Assembly (NCBI RefSeq): GCF_000003815.2
Contig: NC_049989.1
Coordinates: 15,626,883-15,690,882 of the forward strand
DNA length: 64,000 nucleotides
From: Branchiostoma floridae
Taxonomy: Eukaryota; Chordata; Leptocardii; Amphioxiformes; Branchiostomatidae
Reading direction: 5' to 3'
The translations under genes and the position numbers were made by a program. Below the pieces are notes generated by a model. The model did not search any database, was not told the origin of the DNA, and was given only the letters and a program-made list of their open reading frames with translations. Below are positions 22,752 through 35,319 of this stretch, piece after piece. Numbering within the stretch: the stretch's first letter is position 1; the number at the start of each line of letters is the position of its first letter.

Positions 22752-25700
22752 CTGTCATAACAAAAGTTTTATTGGCACATTAATTCACCATTCAATCAAT
22801 CCATCAATATTAGGGCTGGGTACCGGTGCGGTGTACTGGTACAAAACCGTTTTTTTTTCTTATTGGACCGGTGCAGAAAGACAGGACTTAAAAACATTTG
22901 GTGGACTGGATGTTGGACTTTTTGGAAAATAAACAGATCAGGCATTCACACGTTTTGGGGCTTACCGGTCAAGTAAAATAATAAGAGCAAAGTAGAATAG
23001 AGTCTATAGTCATTTCTACCAAGTTTTACAGTCAATCGCACAGAGTCAGCTAGCCTTGTAGGATTTGAAAACGCTAGTGGGTATCGAATATTCCACAAAA
23101 CAGATTTCTTAGGACCATTTTTTTGCCTATCGTCCATTCACAAGTTTTCACATACTGAATCAGGTCCAGGTTCAGGTCCAGACCTGGACCTAATCCTCTG
23201 GACCTGAACCGGACCTGGACCTGAATTTTCTGTACCGGTACCCACCCCTAATCAATATCCTTTATTTCAACTAGAATGCCTTGTCGACCCTGGCCACTTT
23301 CCAGAGGTCCAGGTGGGTAGATCACGGGAACACACGTCAATAAATAAATAAGACTTATGTTATAGAAATAGATAGACAAATACAATTATAGTAACAAATT
23401 TATAACAAATTTTCTATTGCCGTTACAAAAAATAATGTTTACCAGTTTTATCAATGGAGATTTAAAATCTAAAGTTTAATATGCAAATAGCATATACGAG
23501 GGGGGTTCAATAAGTTCTTGGCCTCACCAAGAAATAACAAGCACAACTCAGATTTTCAGGCACAACTTCATAGTATGAAGTCTTTTATCAATATCCTCCA
23601 AATTTCAAATCATTGGAGTCATTACTTTCCAGGCATTCGTTTTTCCTAAATTAGAAAGTAAGTGGCGAGAAAAAAGTTGTGTGAATTGTGATCAGACATG
23701 TGTGGGTCTAGTTTCCCATGCCATAAATTAACAAAAGACGTTGTCAAAATGTTTGATAATGATTCTCTTCCTATTTCAAGCAAAAAGAATTGGGTTTCTA
23801 ACTTCCAGCAGCGCAAATTGACCCACACACTCAGGTCAGGTCAATTGTCCACGTTTTTTTCCTTCTCCCTCACCTAACGTTACTGGGTGTCGCCTGCAAA
23901 GTAATGATCACACTAATTTGAATTTTGGTACATATTTATATAAGACTTTATACTTGACATCTATGCTTCGAAATCTGAGCTGTGCTTATTTTTTCTCGGT
24001 AAAGTCGGGGACTTATTGATAACCCCACGTACATGTATAAAGTCTTATATAAATGTGTACCAAAATTCAAATTATTGTGATCATCATGTTGCAGGCGACA
24101 CCCAGTAACGTTAGGTAAGGGATAACGAAAAAAAAAGGTGGACAATTGATCTGCAACCTGAGGTGTGAGGTCAAATTGTCTGATCACACTTCACCCTTCT
24201 TTTTCTCCCCACTTACCTTCTAATTTAGAAAAAACGAATGCCTGGAAAGTAATGACTCCAATGATTTGTAATTTGGAGGATATTGATAAAAGACTTCATA
24301 CTATGAAGTTGTGCCTGAAAATCTGAGTTGTGCTTGTTATTTCTTGGTGAGGCCAAGAACTTATTGAACCCCCCTCGTACCCAATTCAACCTCCTTACTT
24401 TTCTTTCCATCCCACTTGTTTGGGAGCCCATTGGTTAATTATCATTGTCCCCTCATCTACGTGCAAGCACGTCTAACCCCCAAGGGATGGGGAACGACAG
24501 ACGTTAGACCGGAGAGAAAGAAAGATCCACAATACAATTGCACATTATGAAGTTCAGATATTTTGGATGGATGGACTCATGGAGAGAATTTTTTGTCTGT
24601 CAGTGTCCCAACAAGCAATTTTCACCCCAGAATGGAGGGACCAAGAGAGAAGAAAGCTTCAAAGTCCACTCTTATGCAAGGCAGTCACAATCCCATTGTG
24701 CACCAAATCTTTATGGCACGCTCTATGGCTGTGAGTATCTTGACATGTACTATGTTTGACATCTATACACAATGTAATCATTGTCATTGGTTTGCACTAA
24801 CATTCCTCCGCTGCCTGCTCTGGCACTATCTTGCTGTCTTGTTCCCGATGCATGTGATAGAAATCAAGATGGTCCCACCCCCGCGCTGGTGTGGCGGGGA
24901 CTTGCGAAGCGGTCTTATCCAGCTGTAACCGCCTCCTCGCTACCGGACTGTAGGAAAACTGCTGCAGATCAGGAGTGGGCGTGCTGAGGGATGGACTTGC
25001 CTGGGAGATATGGAGAAGATGGAAACTGTTTCATGGTCCAACAGAGCCACTCCCAGATTTGTTAGATATTAGTAATGTCGTGCACTACAACTGTCATGTA
25101 TATGTATGTGTAAGTTGCCATACGTTGTGGAAAAACTAAAACTAAACTCTACAATGTCATTTACCAACACGGATGAACTTTCATGCTAAGTTGCCATACA
25201 TTGCAATTGTTGCAAATGTCCTGCAATAAAGTTCTTCTATCATGAAGGCAAACATATAAAAAGCCATTCCCCTAAAGATTGAACATCATTGTCATACCAT
25301 GGCAAAGGAAAGATATGGGAGAAGATGGAAACTGTTTCATAGTGGAGCAAAGCTAACTCACAGATTTATCAGATGATAGCAGTTCAACTGTCATGTAATG
25401 TACATGTTGCCATACATAATGTATTATATTGTTACAAATGTCACGCAATAAAGTTTTTCTATCATAAAGGCAAAAAAGCCATACCCCTAAAGATTGACTA
25501 TTATTCTAACATTAGGCCATGTTGATTTGATTATATGGATGACATCCTCTGGGAACTCCAAAATTGATGCGAGCGAACGAAAAAAAAAGTTGCCTCCGGT
25601 ATGAAATCAAAGTGGCCAGGGAGGTTGAACATAGGACTAAACACACATAGTATGGTATACTAGTCAGGTGTAGGGACCAGTACATTATACGGGTGCAAGA

Positions 25701-28700
25701 CATTTTTTTTCTTCTTGGACCAATCCGAAAAAAACAGACCTGGAAAAAAATCAGAGGAACAGGTTTCGCCAATAACAAAATGGACACACTATGTCGGCAG
25801 GCATTTGGGGGTCTTACCGGGGGCCAAGAAGACAATAAGAGGAAGTCAAGTAGAGTTTATAGTCAATTGTACCAAGTTTCTACAGTCAAAGGTACAGAGA
25901 CAGTTAGCCTTTATTACTTGGAGATGGGATTTTTAAATGCCAGTGGGAGTCCAATAATCCACCAAACAGATTCCTTTGTAGCAAAACTGACCAATTAGCA
26001 TTGTTTTGAGTATTGCCAGTTCTCAAGTTTCTACAGACAATCAGGTCCAGGTTCAGATCCGGACCTGAAAATGATCCTCTGGACCTGAATGGGACCTGAA
26101 TATTCTGTACTGGTACCTCCCCCTACCAACAGTAGATTTTTTTCTGTCTGTCCTTTCACATCTTATTCTTTGACTTTAGATTTATTTTGGCACTCTATTG
26201 CATTAGACTATGATTAGTTATCTGTTTTCTGATACTGTACTTTTTTTTTTTCAATCTACGGAATATTTGTGCTCCTTTTCCAGCTGCTTTTCACAATTTA
26301 TTGTGTGGTCGAAAACTTTTTTTTTTTTGGAAACGGCCGATAATTGGTGCGAGCGCGGATGTCATCCATATGATCAAATCAACATGGCCTTACAAAACCC
26401 ACACTTAATCAAAATAGAAAAGGTGGGATTTTCGTCTTCCACTGTCTTCGAAAAAGGAGTCGAAGCCAATACCCCCGGGATCTAGAGTTAGCTTTTACTA
26501 GTTTTGGATTAGAGTAGACACTTGTGATATTGTTTTTACACTGTTTTAATCTCTCATGTTACCTGCAATTAGCGCTCAGGCAAGAATTTGCTATAAACTT
26601 TACAATTATTGTTGTACCATAAAAAAGGCCAAGGAACATTTACAGTAATCACTTAATTGGCAAAGCTCAATTGAAAGTGATACATTTATTTTGTCTTTGT
26701 TGCTTGTAATTAGCCTCTAGGCAAGATGTAGTTACTGTTAGTAGTAAACTTATCATGATCTTTACAATCATGTGTTAAGTTGCAAAGGTGTGCGGCCTAA
26801 CCATCTTGATCCTGCTGCATTTACAGAGCCACTTGGAAACATGAAGAAGACTAGCTGACTGCTGCCCAACTGTGCCAGCGACCGCAGCAGCAGTTTTTCA
26901 TACTGGATGCCACTATTCTTCACAAAATTTTCATGAATAAGCTATCAATTCATTAACAAGCCAGCATTAGTAGGCTTATGAGACAGCTCAGCTACATGAA
27001 GTACAGCTTCTCTACTAGAGTCCTTTTCTAGAACCCTGGCCTTGGTGCTGAATACTGTGCTGTTGTTATAGGGCCTTCACACTGAAAACGAATTAGCAGG
27101 AATCAAGCGGAACCAGCCAAAATGAAGTATTTGCAAAATTCGTGCCACATTCGGGGCCATTCCCAGTGGGAATTCCAAATGGACCTTATATCCCCTTCAC
27201 ACGAGAAGGAATGAGCCAAAATGCCTTCAGAATGAAAAGTCTTTAATTTCTATTCCTGGAAATTTGCAATGTATTCTAGAAATTCTCACTGCATTCCAGA
27301 TATTCTCTTGGCCACATTCAGGCAGGGTTTGAAGTGGTTTGAAGTTTTGGTTCTCCATCGAATGAGATAAGAATGTTTCGAATAATGTTGGCATGCCATA
27401 GAATGCGGTCATACTGCAGTTAGAATAGTCTGAATAGACTTACAAAATATACTTTGAATGCCATTCGATATTACTCCACTTTGAATGCACCTTGACAGTT
27501 TTTTTTTAAAACTGTTAAAACATGTCAAAAACGGGCACAAATAGCTGGAATGCAGTGATAATTTCTGGAACTTACTACGAATTGCCAGGAATTGCCAGGA
27601 ATAGAAAAGAATCTTCATTCTGATGGCATTCCGCCTTATTCTTGCTCTCATGTGAACTTTTTAAGTCAACAAATGGCAAACCTTGAGTCTCTTCATGCCA
27701 GGAGTCTGAGGTAGAGCTTGAGCCCTGTTGTGGAGTTGATGCAGATAGGAGGACATGTTGGTGTCACAATTGCTCCTTTGCCGTGCTGTCTTGGAGAAAA
27801 TCTTGACGCCAAACTTGCAGCACTCGTGAGCGCAGGCATCCTTGTTGATACAGCGATGGTTACAGGGCTTTCTGTCAGGCCCTAATAATGGTCGAGGTGT
27901 CACTGCAACGCTGTCATCTATCAATTATCAAACATATCTTTACAACTATAAATTCATAAGACATCCAAAATCATATCATATTGCACATCTAGGGAAAATT
28001 CAACATTAACCCTTAGCATCCTAAGATAGCCGTTTGCCATGATGGAATTTCTCTTGGCAGCTGGTAGAATGTTAATTACAAATAAACAAATGACAAATTG
28101 ATATTCTTTTCCACATATTTCAAAACGGACAAACATTGTATCTCATTGAAATAATAGATTTGGAAGTCGAGTTACAGTCACAACATACAGTGTAGTGACT
28201 GTGATTTGGGTATGATACTGTTAATGCATTTTAGTTTGCGGAGATTTAATTTCACGGTAGCAGGAAAGGGACTTTTCACGGTGGTGTAAACTTTGCGGTA
28301 GCACCATGCACTATAATTATAGTGTCTCTTACTGCCATGTAAAAATGTTCACGGTGGTTTTAAGTTTGCGGTGAAGTGCACGAAGAAAACCGTGAACATT
28401 AAATCACCGCAAAAGTTTCTGCATTTACATTGTACAGTATCTCAGCTATCAGTATAAAGAAGCGTTATGGTCTACAATCAACAAAATACATCACAATATA
28501 ATATGATAATACAATAAAAGAGATTCTCTTTAAGTACTCTGATTTATGTTCTTTAAAATCCTCACTAGCCACGAACCACAAAATGTGTACAATACCTTCA
28601 TACCACTCACTCACAGTTAATTCATCCCACATGTATGATACTAGATTTTCTGTATCCAACAACTTCAGACTACCCAATCCTAAAACAAACAGTGGAAAGC

Positions 28701-31700
28701 GTACCTTCCTGTACCGAGCAATTATGCTCTGGAACTCATTGCCATCTAACATTAAGTCACTGTGTACACTGTCCAGTTTTAAACAAGCCATCTCAAACAT
28801 TGACATCTAAACCTCTGACCTCTAGACACTGTGCTCTATTGTAAATACTCTGTGATTGTTGTATTTTTAAAAATGTATGTATTCATGTTGATTGTCATGT
28901 TGATTCATGTTGATTGAACCTTGGAAGATTAGCCCGTAAGGGCTAAAAGGTTTCTTAATAAACAACAATAAACAACAACAAATATCAAAATTATTAGTGC
29001 TGCTGCCTTCAGAACTATGCCAGAGAAAATGTTACATTTTTTCCTTTTGTGCAGCAAAAATCAATAAAAATTCTTATTGAGACTTCACACATGCAAGGAT
29101 ATCCGACTCACTCTCATTCACCTCCGACGACCAGTCGATATCAGTCCCCATATCCTCCCAGTCCATTTCCTCCTCTGCCCTTTTCTAGATACAAATCAAT
29201 GAGATAACACAGAAAACATGTCAAACAGGTAGATATATAATATGCAGGATACAGCTCAAAAAGAAGACTGGTATCTATCTAATTATCTTTTTGACAGGTA
29301 AAAATATGGCCCATGCACTCGACTTCATCTTGTACTATATATTTCAACAGATACAATATAAAGATTGGGAAGCACTGCGGCCACTTTTATGGGTCCAGTG
29401 ACAGTGTGTAATAGAGCAGTAGTAAGAAAATGTATGGATTCTTTTTTTTTTATTGTTACAGTATTGCTTTGAATAGGCAAAGCCAACGAATGTGACACTG
29501 CAAGTTGGTAACTTACTTTCACAGAGCCACAGAACACAGAACAAGCTTGATAAGGTCCCTCAGCCTTTCTTAAGTGCAGTGGATTGTTATTCACTATGTT
29601 TTAAGGTATGGTATTGGGACTGGCATAGCCCAACCCTTTCCTTTCATCAGTCAGGTAGTCCCGATTTGGATAGATTCAATGTTGAATGCAAAAGATTCAT
29701 GAATGCTTTGATAAAAGAATATTCAATTGATATAATTGATTTAATAATAAGAAAAAAGAAACACCAACTATCAAATCCTCCAGTGGGGTGATCCAAAATG
29801 CCACGCCAATTAAATTTTTCGGTTCTTGAATACATATGCTAGATAATTGAAATGGAAATTCAGAGGACTCAGAGGAGATGGTCTATAACTGAGTTTTAGG
29901 AAGTTAGAGTAAGTTTTGACAAACTTTTCCTCCCAGCTTTCTGTTATGATCATGATTTCTCTTGCCAAAATTCTACATTAAGAATGTCCTTAAATTTGTG
30001 GAGATTCTAAATAGAGAATTTCAAAGCATTTAACAATATACCTTTTGCCTAGGAGTGTTGTCCCAGTTTTTGCCGGTGGCACGGTGCCTCCTCGGACCAC
30101 TGTAGAAGGGAGTGTAGGTACTCTGTACATCCAGGCCCACTGGTGCAGAAGGATAATGAGATTATCATCAACATTTCATATAAGTCTACTATCTAATGTA
30201 AATTTCTAGACTAAAAATAATGGTGATAAAGTTTTTTTAAAGTTTTACCTTATGTACTAGATAATATTGTGACTTGATTTAATCTTAATGAACAAATGAA
30301 TGGATGGATGGATGGTTGAATGAATGAATGAATGAATGAATGAATGAGTAAGATTGAGCATATAATTGCATGGATACACAAGGTACATGTTAATAACCCA
30401 CCATAGTCTTGACTTATGAAGTTAATGCTCAGATCGTCTCCCTTGTTAGCCCTCTTCACCTCCACTTTCTTTGTCCAAGTCCCACTGTTCATCAGAGTAG
30501 AGTCACTGTAAGAAAATAATATCCTTGAAGATACAGTAACTGTAAATGCATCTTAATTTGCAGGGATTTAAATTTAGCGGTAGCGGGAAAAAGGACTTTT
30601 TACGGTGGTTTTAAGCTCGCGGTAGCACCATGCACTGTAGTCTCCTACTGCCATGGAAAAATGTTCGCGGTGGTTTTAAGTTCAAGGTGAAGTGGCCACT
30701 GCAAAAAACGCGAACAATAAACCACTGCGAAAGGTTCTGCATTCACAGTAATTCTGCCTCAGTCTTCACCGATTTAGTACCTTCATTTTACAATCATCAG
30801 ATTCTGAATAAAATACTAAATGTGTTTTAATTTGTTTTGTTAGTTTGGTTGTAATGCATACCCAGTAAACTGCCTCACAACAATTTAACACACTAAGTTT
30901 GTACTCTTAGAGTACAAGCAGCACATCCAGACAGATTTACTTGATCCTCTCACACAGGGACTAACTTCTACTCTTTTGATAAGCTTAAGTATGGTGCCTT
31001 TAGTAGTATGCTCTAGGTGCATGCGTGTGTCTCAAATTCTTGAATATGTGACCGCCATTCAGCGTCCTATCTATGGACACGCCTGAGCCAAAGCTACACG
31101 TAAGTACTCTTGTGCAGAGTGAGGATAATGAACAGCTATAAAGTGCCTTTCCTGGGAGCTTAAGATAACTTTATTGGATTTAAAAGAAACATACAACATC
31201 ATTCAACCAAATCTCGGTATTTGGTTGAATGATGTTGTACGTTTACCGGTTCTGAGTGAGAGGAGATAATTTTAAAAGTTGAATGTCAATTTTAAGGGTA
31301 CGTATTTGCATGTAGAGTAGAAACCTTAGTCTTTGTTTGCATAGGACGTTGTTGTCAGCATCCCCTATCAGCAGCACGCACATGTGGTTCTTCCCTGCAG
31401 TTGCCTTGTCCTTCAGACTTTGGTAGTTGTTGAGAGAGATCACGATTGTCAGCTCTGCCACTGCAGGGCTGTATCTGGCACCCTGTTTGTACAGATAAAG
31501 AATGAAAGAGTAATTCGGAAGGATGAGTTCAAGTTGTCATTCTATAGAAAGCAAATTACAGTTTATTCAACCATCAGGATGTGGTGTCAAGAGTATTACT
31601 GATCAATTTTTGAAACCTGTCTTCTCCAACAAATTAGTACGCGGAGCATAACATAGGAAAAAAACACACATATAGTATACTTAGGAAGTTCAGCAATCCC

Positions 31701-34700
31701 TAGAACATTATAACCTACATGTACCAAAAGGTGAAATTGATGTTTGGCCATAATTTAGGAAAATTATACTCCAAAGAACAATTTTCAAGTTTCATACTAA
31801 AAATAAATGAGCAAACAATCTTTAAGCCTATTTGGTTGCTATTAGCTAAAAGAAGTTTTGAGTCTTAACATTTCATGAAAGCATTTTTACGATTGCAAAA
31901 ACTCCAATTAATGTGAAATTAGAATTTACACTAATGATAATCATCAGATTACGCAGTTAAGGTGCAGTTATAGATATCATTCTGTGTCTTTTTCATCACA
32001 ACTGTCTAAGAGTTATACACTAGGATTATCATTTACTGCATTTGCCATGCGTCATGAATATCTACCAGATATTACAATCCATCAATGTTGAAACAAATGC
32101 TTTTAAGCCTTGGTTAATGTGTATTTGGCTGACTTTTGTAATACATGCGTGTACGTTGTTGAACTTGAAAGATTCCTATGCAAGCACATGAGGTACACCT
32201 GATGTCTCTAATACATTTCCCATCACTTTCTTAATTCCATTCCCATATGTCATTAAGCAATTTCTTATGCCCTCCAACGCATTATCTTGTCTGGATAATC
32301 CATTACCATTCCCCATATTTCCCACAACTGAATATTGCTCTATAAGGCCACAGCAATTTTATTTGTTGTTTCTTGGATTTCCCGACCCTATTTTTTCCGA
32401 TTTGAAAAAAAAAAAATTAGATTGATTGTCACACCTCGTGTTGGCAAAATTTCACTGCCTCTCCTTTCTCAAATTAAATATGGGCCTCAAATTCCAGTAG
32501 CTGTATGTACCTATTTCGGGCAGTATGTTTATCAATTTTCTTCAAACTTTGGACTTTGCTACCAGGGACCCCCTAAATGTTGAAAGTAAAGGATTTCCTG
32601 TCCTATATGTCCTACAGCCGACTTTTCTTAAAGTTTTTTTTTTTCTGACCGACCGACCAATTTTTTTCTGAAAAAAATCAGAGAAACAACAAATAAACTT
32701 GGTGTGGCCTAATGTAAGATTATATAGGTTTATGTTGTACCTGAGCCAGAATACCTGTCCATACAGGTGTTCCAAAACAATCCATATTTTACGGTATGGC
32801 ACAGGCTTTAAAAATCTGCATGATCTATTGCATTATTATTGCATGAAGTATTGCATGAGCTCCCATAAGATTTGAGTGCACTTTGCGTGCACTGCTGTCA
32901 AAAATTCTAAGACAGGATTTCAATGTTGCAATTGATATTGTTATGATAACTTTTGTCCAAGGACACCAAATTTTCTAAACTTCTGGTTGCAATTCGTCTT
33001 GAAACGTTTTTCATTTCTGGATGACATAGATAAAACACATCACATTCGGTCCCAGCCCTTCGATATTATGGGTCAAATAATTTTCCAGGCTTCAACCGAT
33101 CCTCCCTGCGGTTGGTTCAGTACCTCCGGTGAGATGGAATTCATAATAATGATTCACGTTTACATACCTGAGCACTTTGTGTCATAATGTTGACTATATC
33201 AACGGGTTAATTCAACGAAGGAAAAGTAAACAGTCAAACTAATCTCGTTTCCTACCTGCTCTATAGCCAACTCATACTTGGGAAGATGCGACACTGCCTC
33301 GTGAACTTGATTACCAAATGGCGGGTGCCTGTTCACGATCTGTCAAAAACAAATCATAACAACGATCTCGTAATTCAACACTCAGACGAGACATGATGCA
33401 TCTTATCACCCAGGTGGGACCACTCAAACGATTTAAGGGGTCCATACGTCACGCAGGAAATGAAATACCCTTAACGCAAACTCTTAATGGTGCTTTTAAG
33501 CTTTGACCTATGACATGAAATGAACTGACATGATCACCTAGATGTCATAACCTTCATCTTACCATATAGTAAAATCTAAAAAAATGCTAAAAGCAAAGTT
33601 AACGTCAAACTTGTGGTGGATGATGTTTGACATGAAAGTTAAAAATGAGGCTCTGTATGGGGTGATCCTGGCAATGTTTAACCAAAAATCCAGGAGGGCT
33701 GGCAATAGCTACAAATGAATTGGCTTTAAGTTGTTATTAATAAAAAAAGATTTCAATTTTGTTGTATTGTTCTATTGTATTCCTGGGTTGTCTGGCAAGA
33801 CTTGTCTGTGAATACTACACTTACATGATTTGATGCACTACTGTGACTTTTGTTTTGGGCAATCTGGTGTTCAACTTTGAAGTACAAATTATTTGTCAAT
33901 AACGTTTAACGATGAATTCAGGATAATTAAATATTGTGCTAAGTACAATTAAAGGGGCCATTAGGATTCACAAAAGTTTACTTTCAATCCTTTAAATGTT
34001 GAATTCAATTGGACCAGTAACTGTTGATAAACAAAGAATTGAAATATCTAAGCCATAACCTCAAGGAAAAACTGCACGTTGTTAGGAAAGTACATGCAAA
34101 CAGTCTTTTACAACGCTACGTTAATGAGGTCAAACAAAATGTCTCAATAAGACTCAACGTAACATGATCATAAAGTTCCGAGTCATGATCTTATTGCTTA
34201 ATTCATTGAGAGGCATGAAACGTTATCATTCAAAAACATTAAAATTGTTACACATACAATTCTTGACTTAAAGTATCATCCACAACATGTCAATTTCAAT
34301 TGCATTTATTGCATTGCATTGTATTACCTTAAAACCCATGAACTTGCACATTTTATATTACCTGATGCTTAAATGTTCTTACGACTGCAGGACATTGAAA
34401 TTACAGAATACATCTTGATTTATTGCTTGAAACAAGACACAGTTAAATCTATCCCCACTAAAAGGCCAATGAAAGGAGCTAAATACTTGTGCTAAAAGAT
34501 GTGAATCATTAAGGGGAAAAGTCATTAAGGCGATGATTTGAAATTCATTCAGAACTGGCATCCAGACATTTGACATTCAGAATGCCTGAAGTTAGATGTG
34601 AGAAGGTTAGGCTTGATAGATACATCATATTAGTTTGATATATGTTTGATGTACTAAATATATGTATGTATAACCATGCCGTGATAGTGTTCCTGTGAAG

Positions 34701-35286
34701 CTGGTCCACTGCGCTAAAAGGACAGTAAAACTGGTTAACGGATATGATCACAGTATCACCAAGAAATTGGAATTTCATTCCTCTCAAGTTTTTGTGAATC
34801 TGTAATGTCCTAGCCTGACATTAACATCAGACGTATGGACTGTTCCACATTTACATCCAGGAAGGGGGTGCCAGTCTGTAAGGCTGCAGTACATGAAAAT
34901 CTGTTAGGGGGCCCAAAATTGCCATGTTTTAGGGATTTCAATATCTACCCACATACTTAATTACATGTACTGTATCACAAATCCATCAAAAGTAGATGTA
35001 TCTTAAGTTATACATTGTAAGTGAAAACACACATTCAAACACAACCAAAAACAATACCCCCTATAGAAGTGAACTTCCTTACTGGAGGTAAAATGAGAAA
35101 TATTATTGGAGCCTTTTTTTACCAGTTCTATTTCCCTTGGGTTCGTTTCCTCAATCTTCTGGAAGCTTGTCAGGCTGGCATTGAACAGAGCAGTTGCAAG
35201 GGTAAGGCCTGAAGAAAGATATGTCATCGAGACTCTGTAATTTGTTTCTTTGTTGTTTGATTGGTCAAATTATCAGTCATTTTTTG

Positions 35287-35319
<33 letters not shown>

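Larger units (their letters stand above)
22752..27681. other. HFM1 introns around exon 34, transposon-rich
   Basis: Apart from exon 34 (24802-25000) I see no exon. It holds an 8-base-TSD inverted-repeat element (22811-23250), a fold-back element (23495-24379), a duplicated segment (copies about 25003-25250 and 25308-25480), another 22811-type element (25672-26125), a dispersed terminus (26331-26391), LINE-like 3' tails near 26568-26760 and a 27071-27657 inverted-repeat element. Confidence 0.6.

Noticed and set aside
24384-24530. GTCTAAC ... GTTAGAC inverted words as a transposon end
   Set aside because: Only seven paired bases and no second copy in the window.
24609-25235. Apparent plus-strand nested gene: acceptor-like TCTGTCAG, open frames to 24730 and 24836-24987, then AATAAA near 25226
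   Set aside because: The GC-rich part is better explained as minus-strand HFM1 exon 34 (24802-25000). The first part is open in all three frames, so it has no coding preference, and the AATAAA stretch is part of a duplicated non-coding segment.
26804-26950. Minus-strand open stretch ([20 protein letters not shown]) as a candidate HFM1 exon between exons 33 and 34
   Set aside because: No polypyrimidine tract before the AG, and phases already close perfectly through exon 34.
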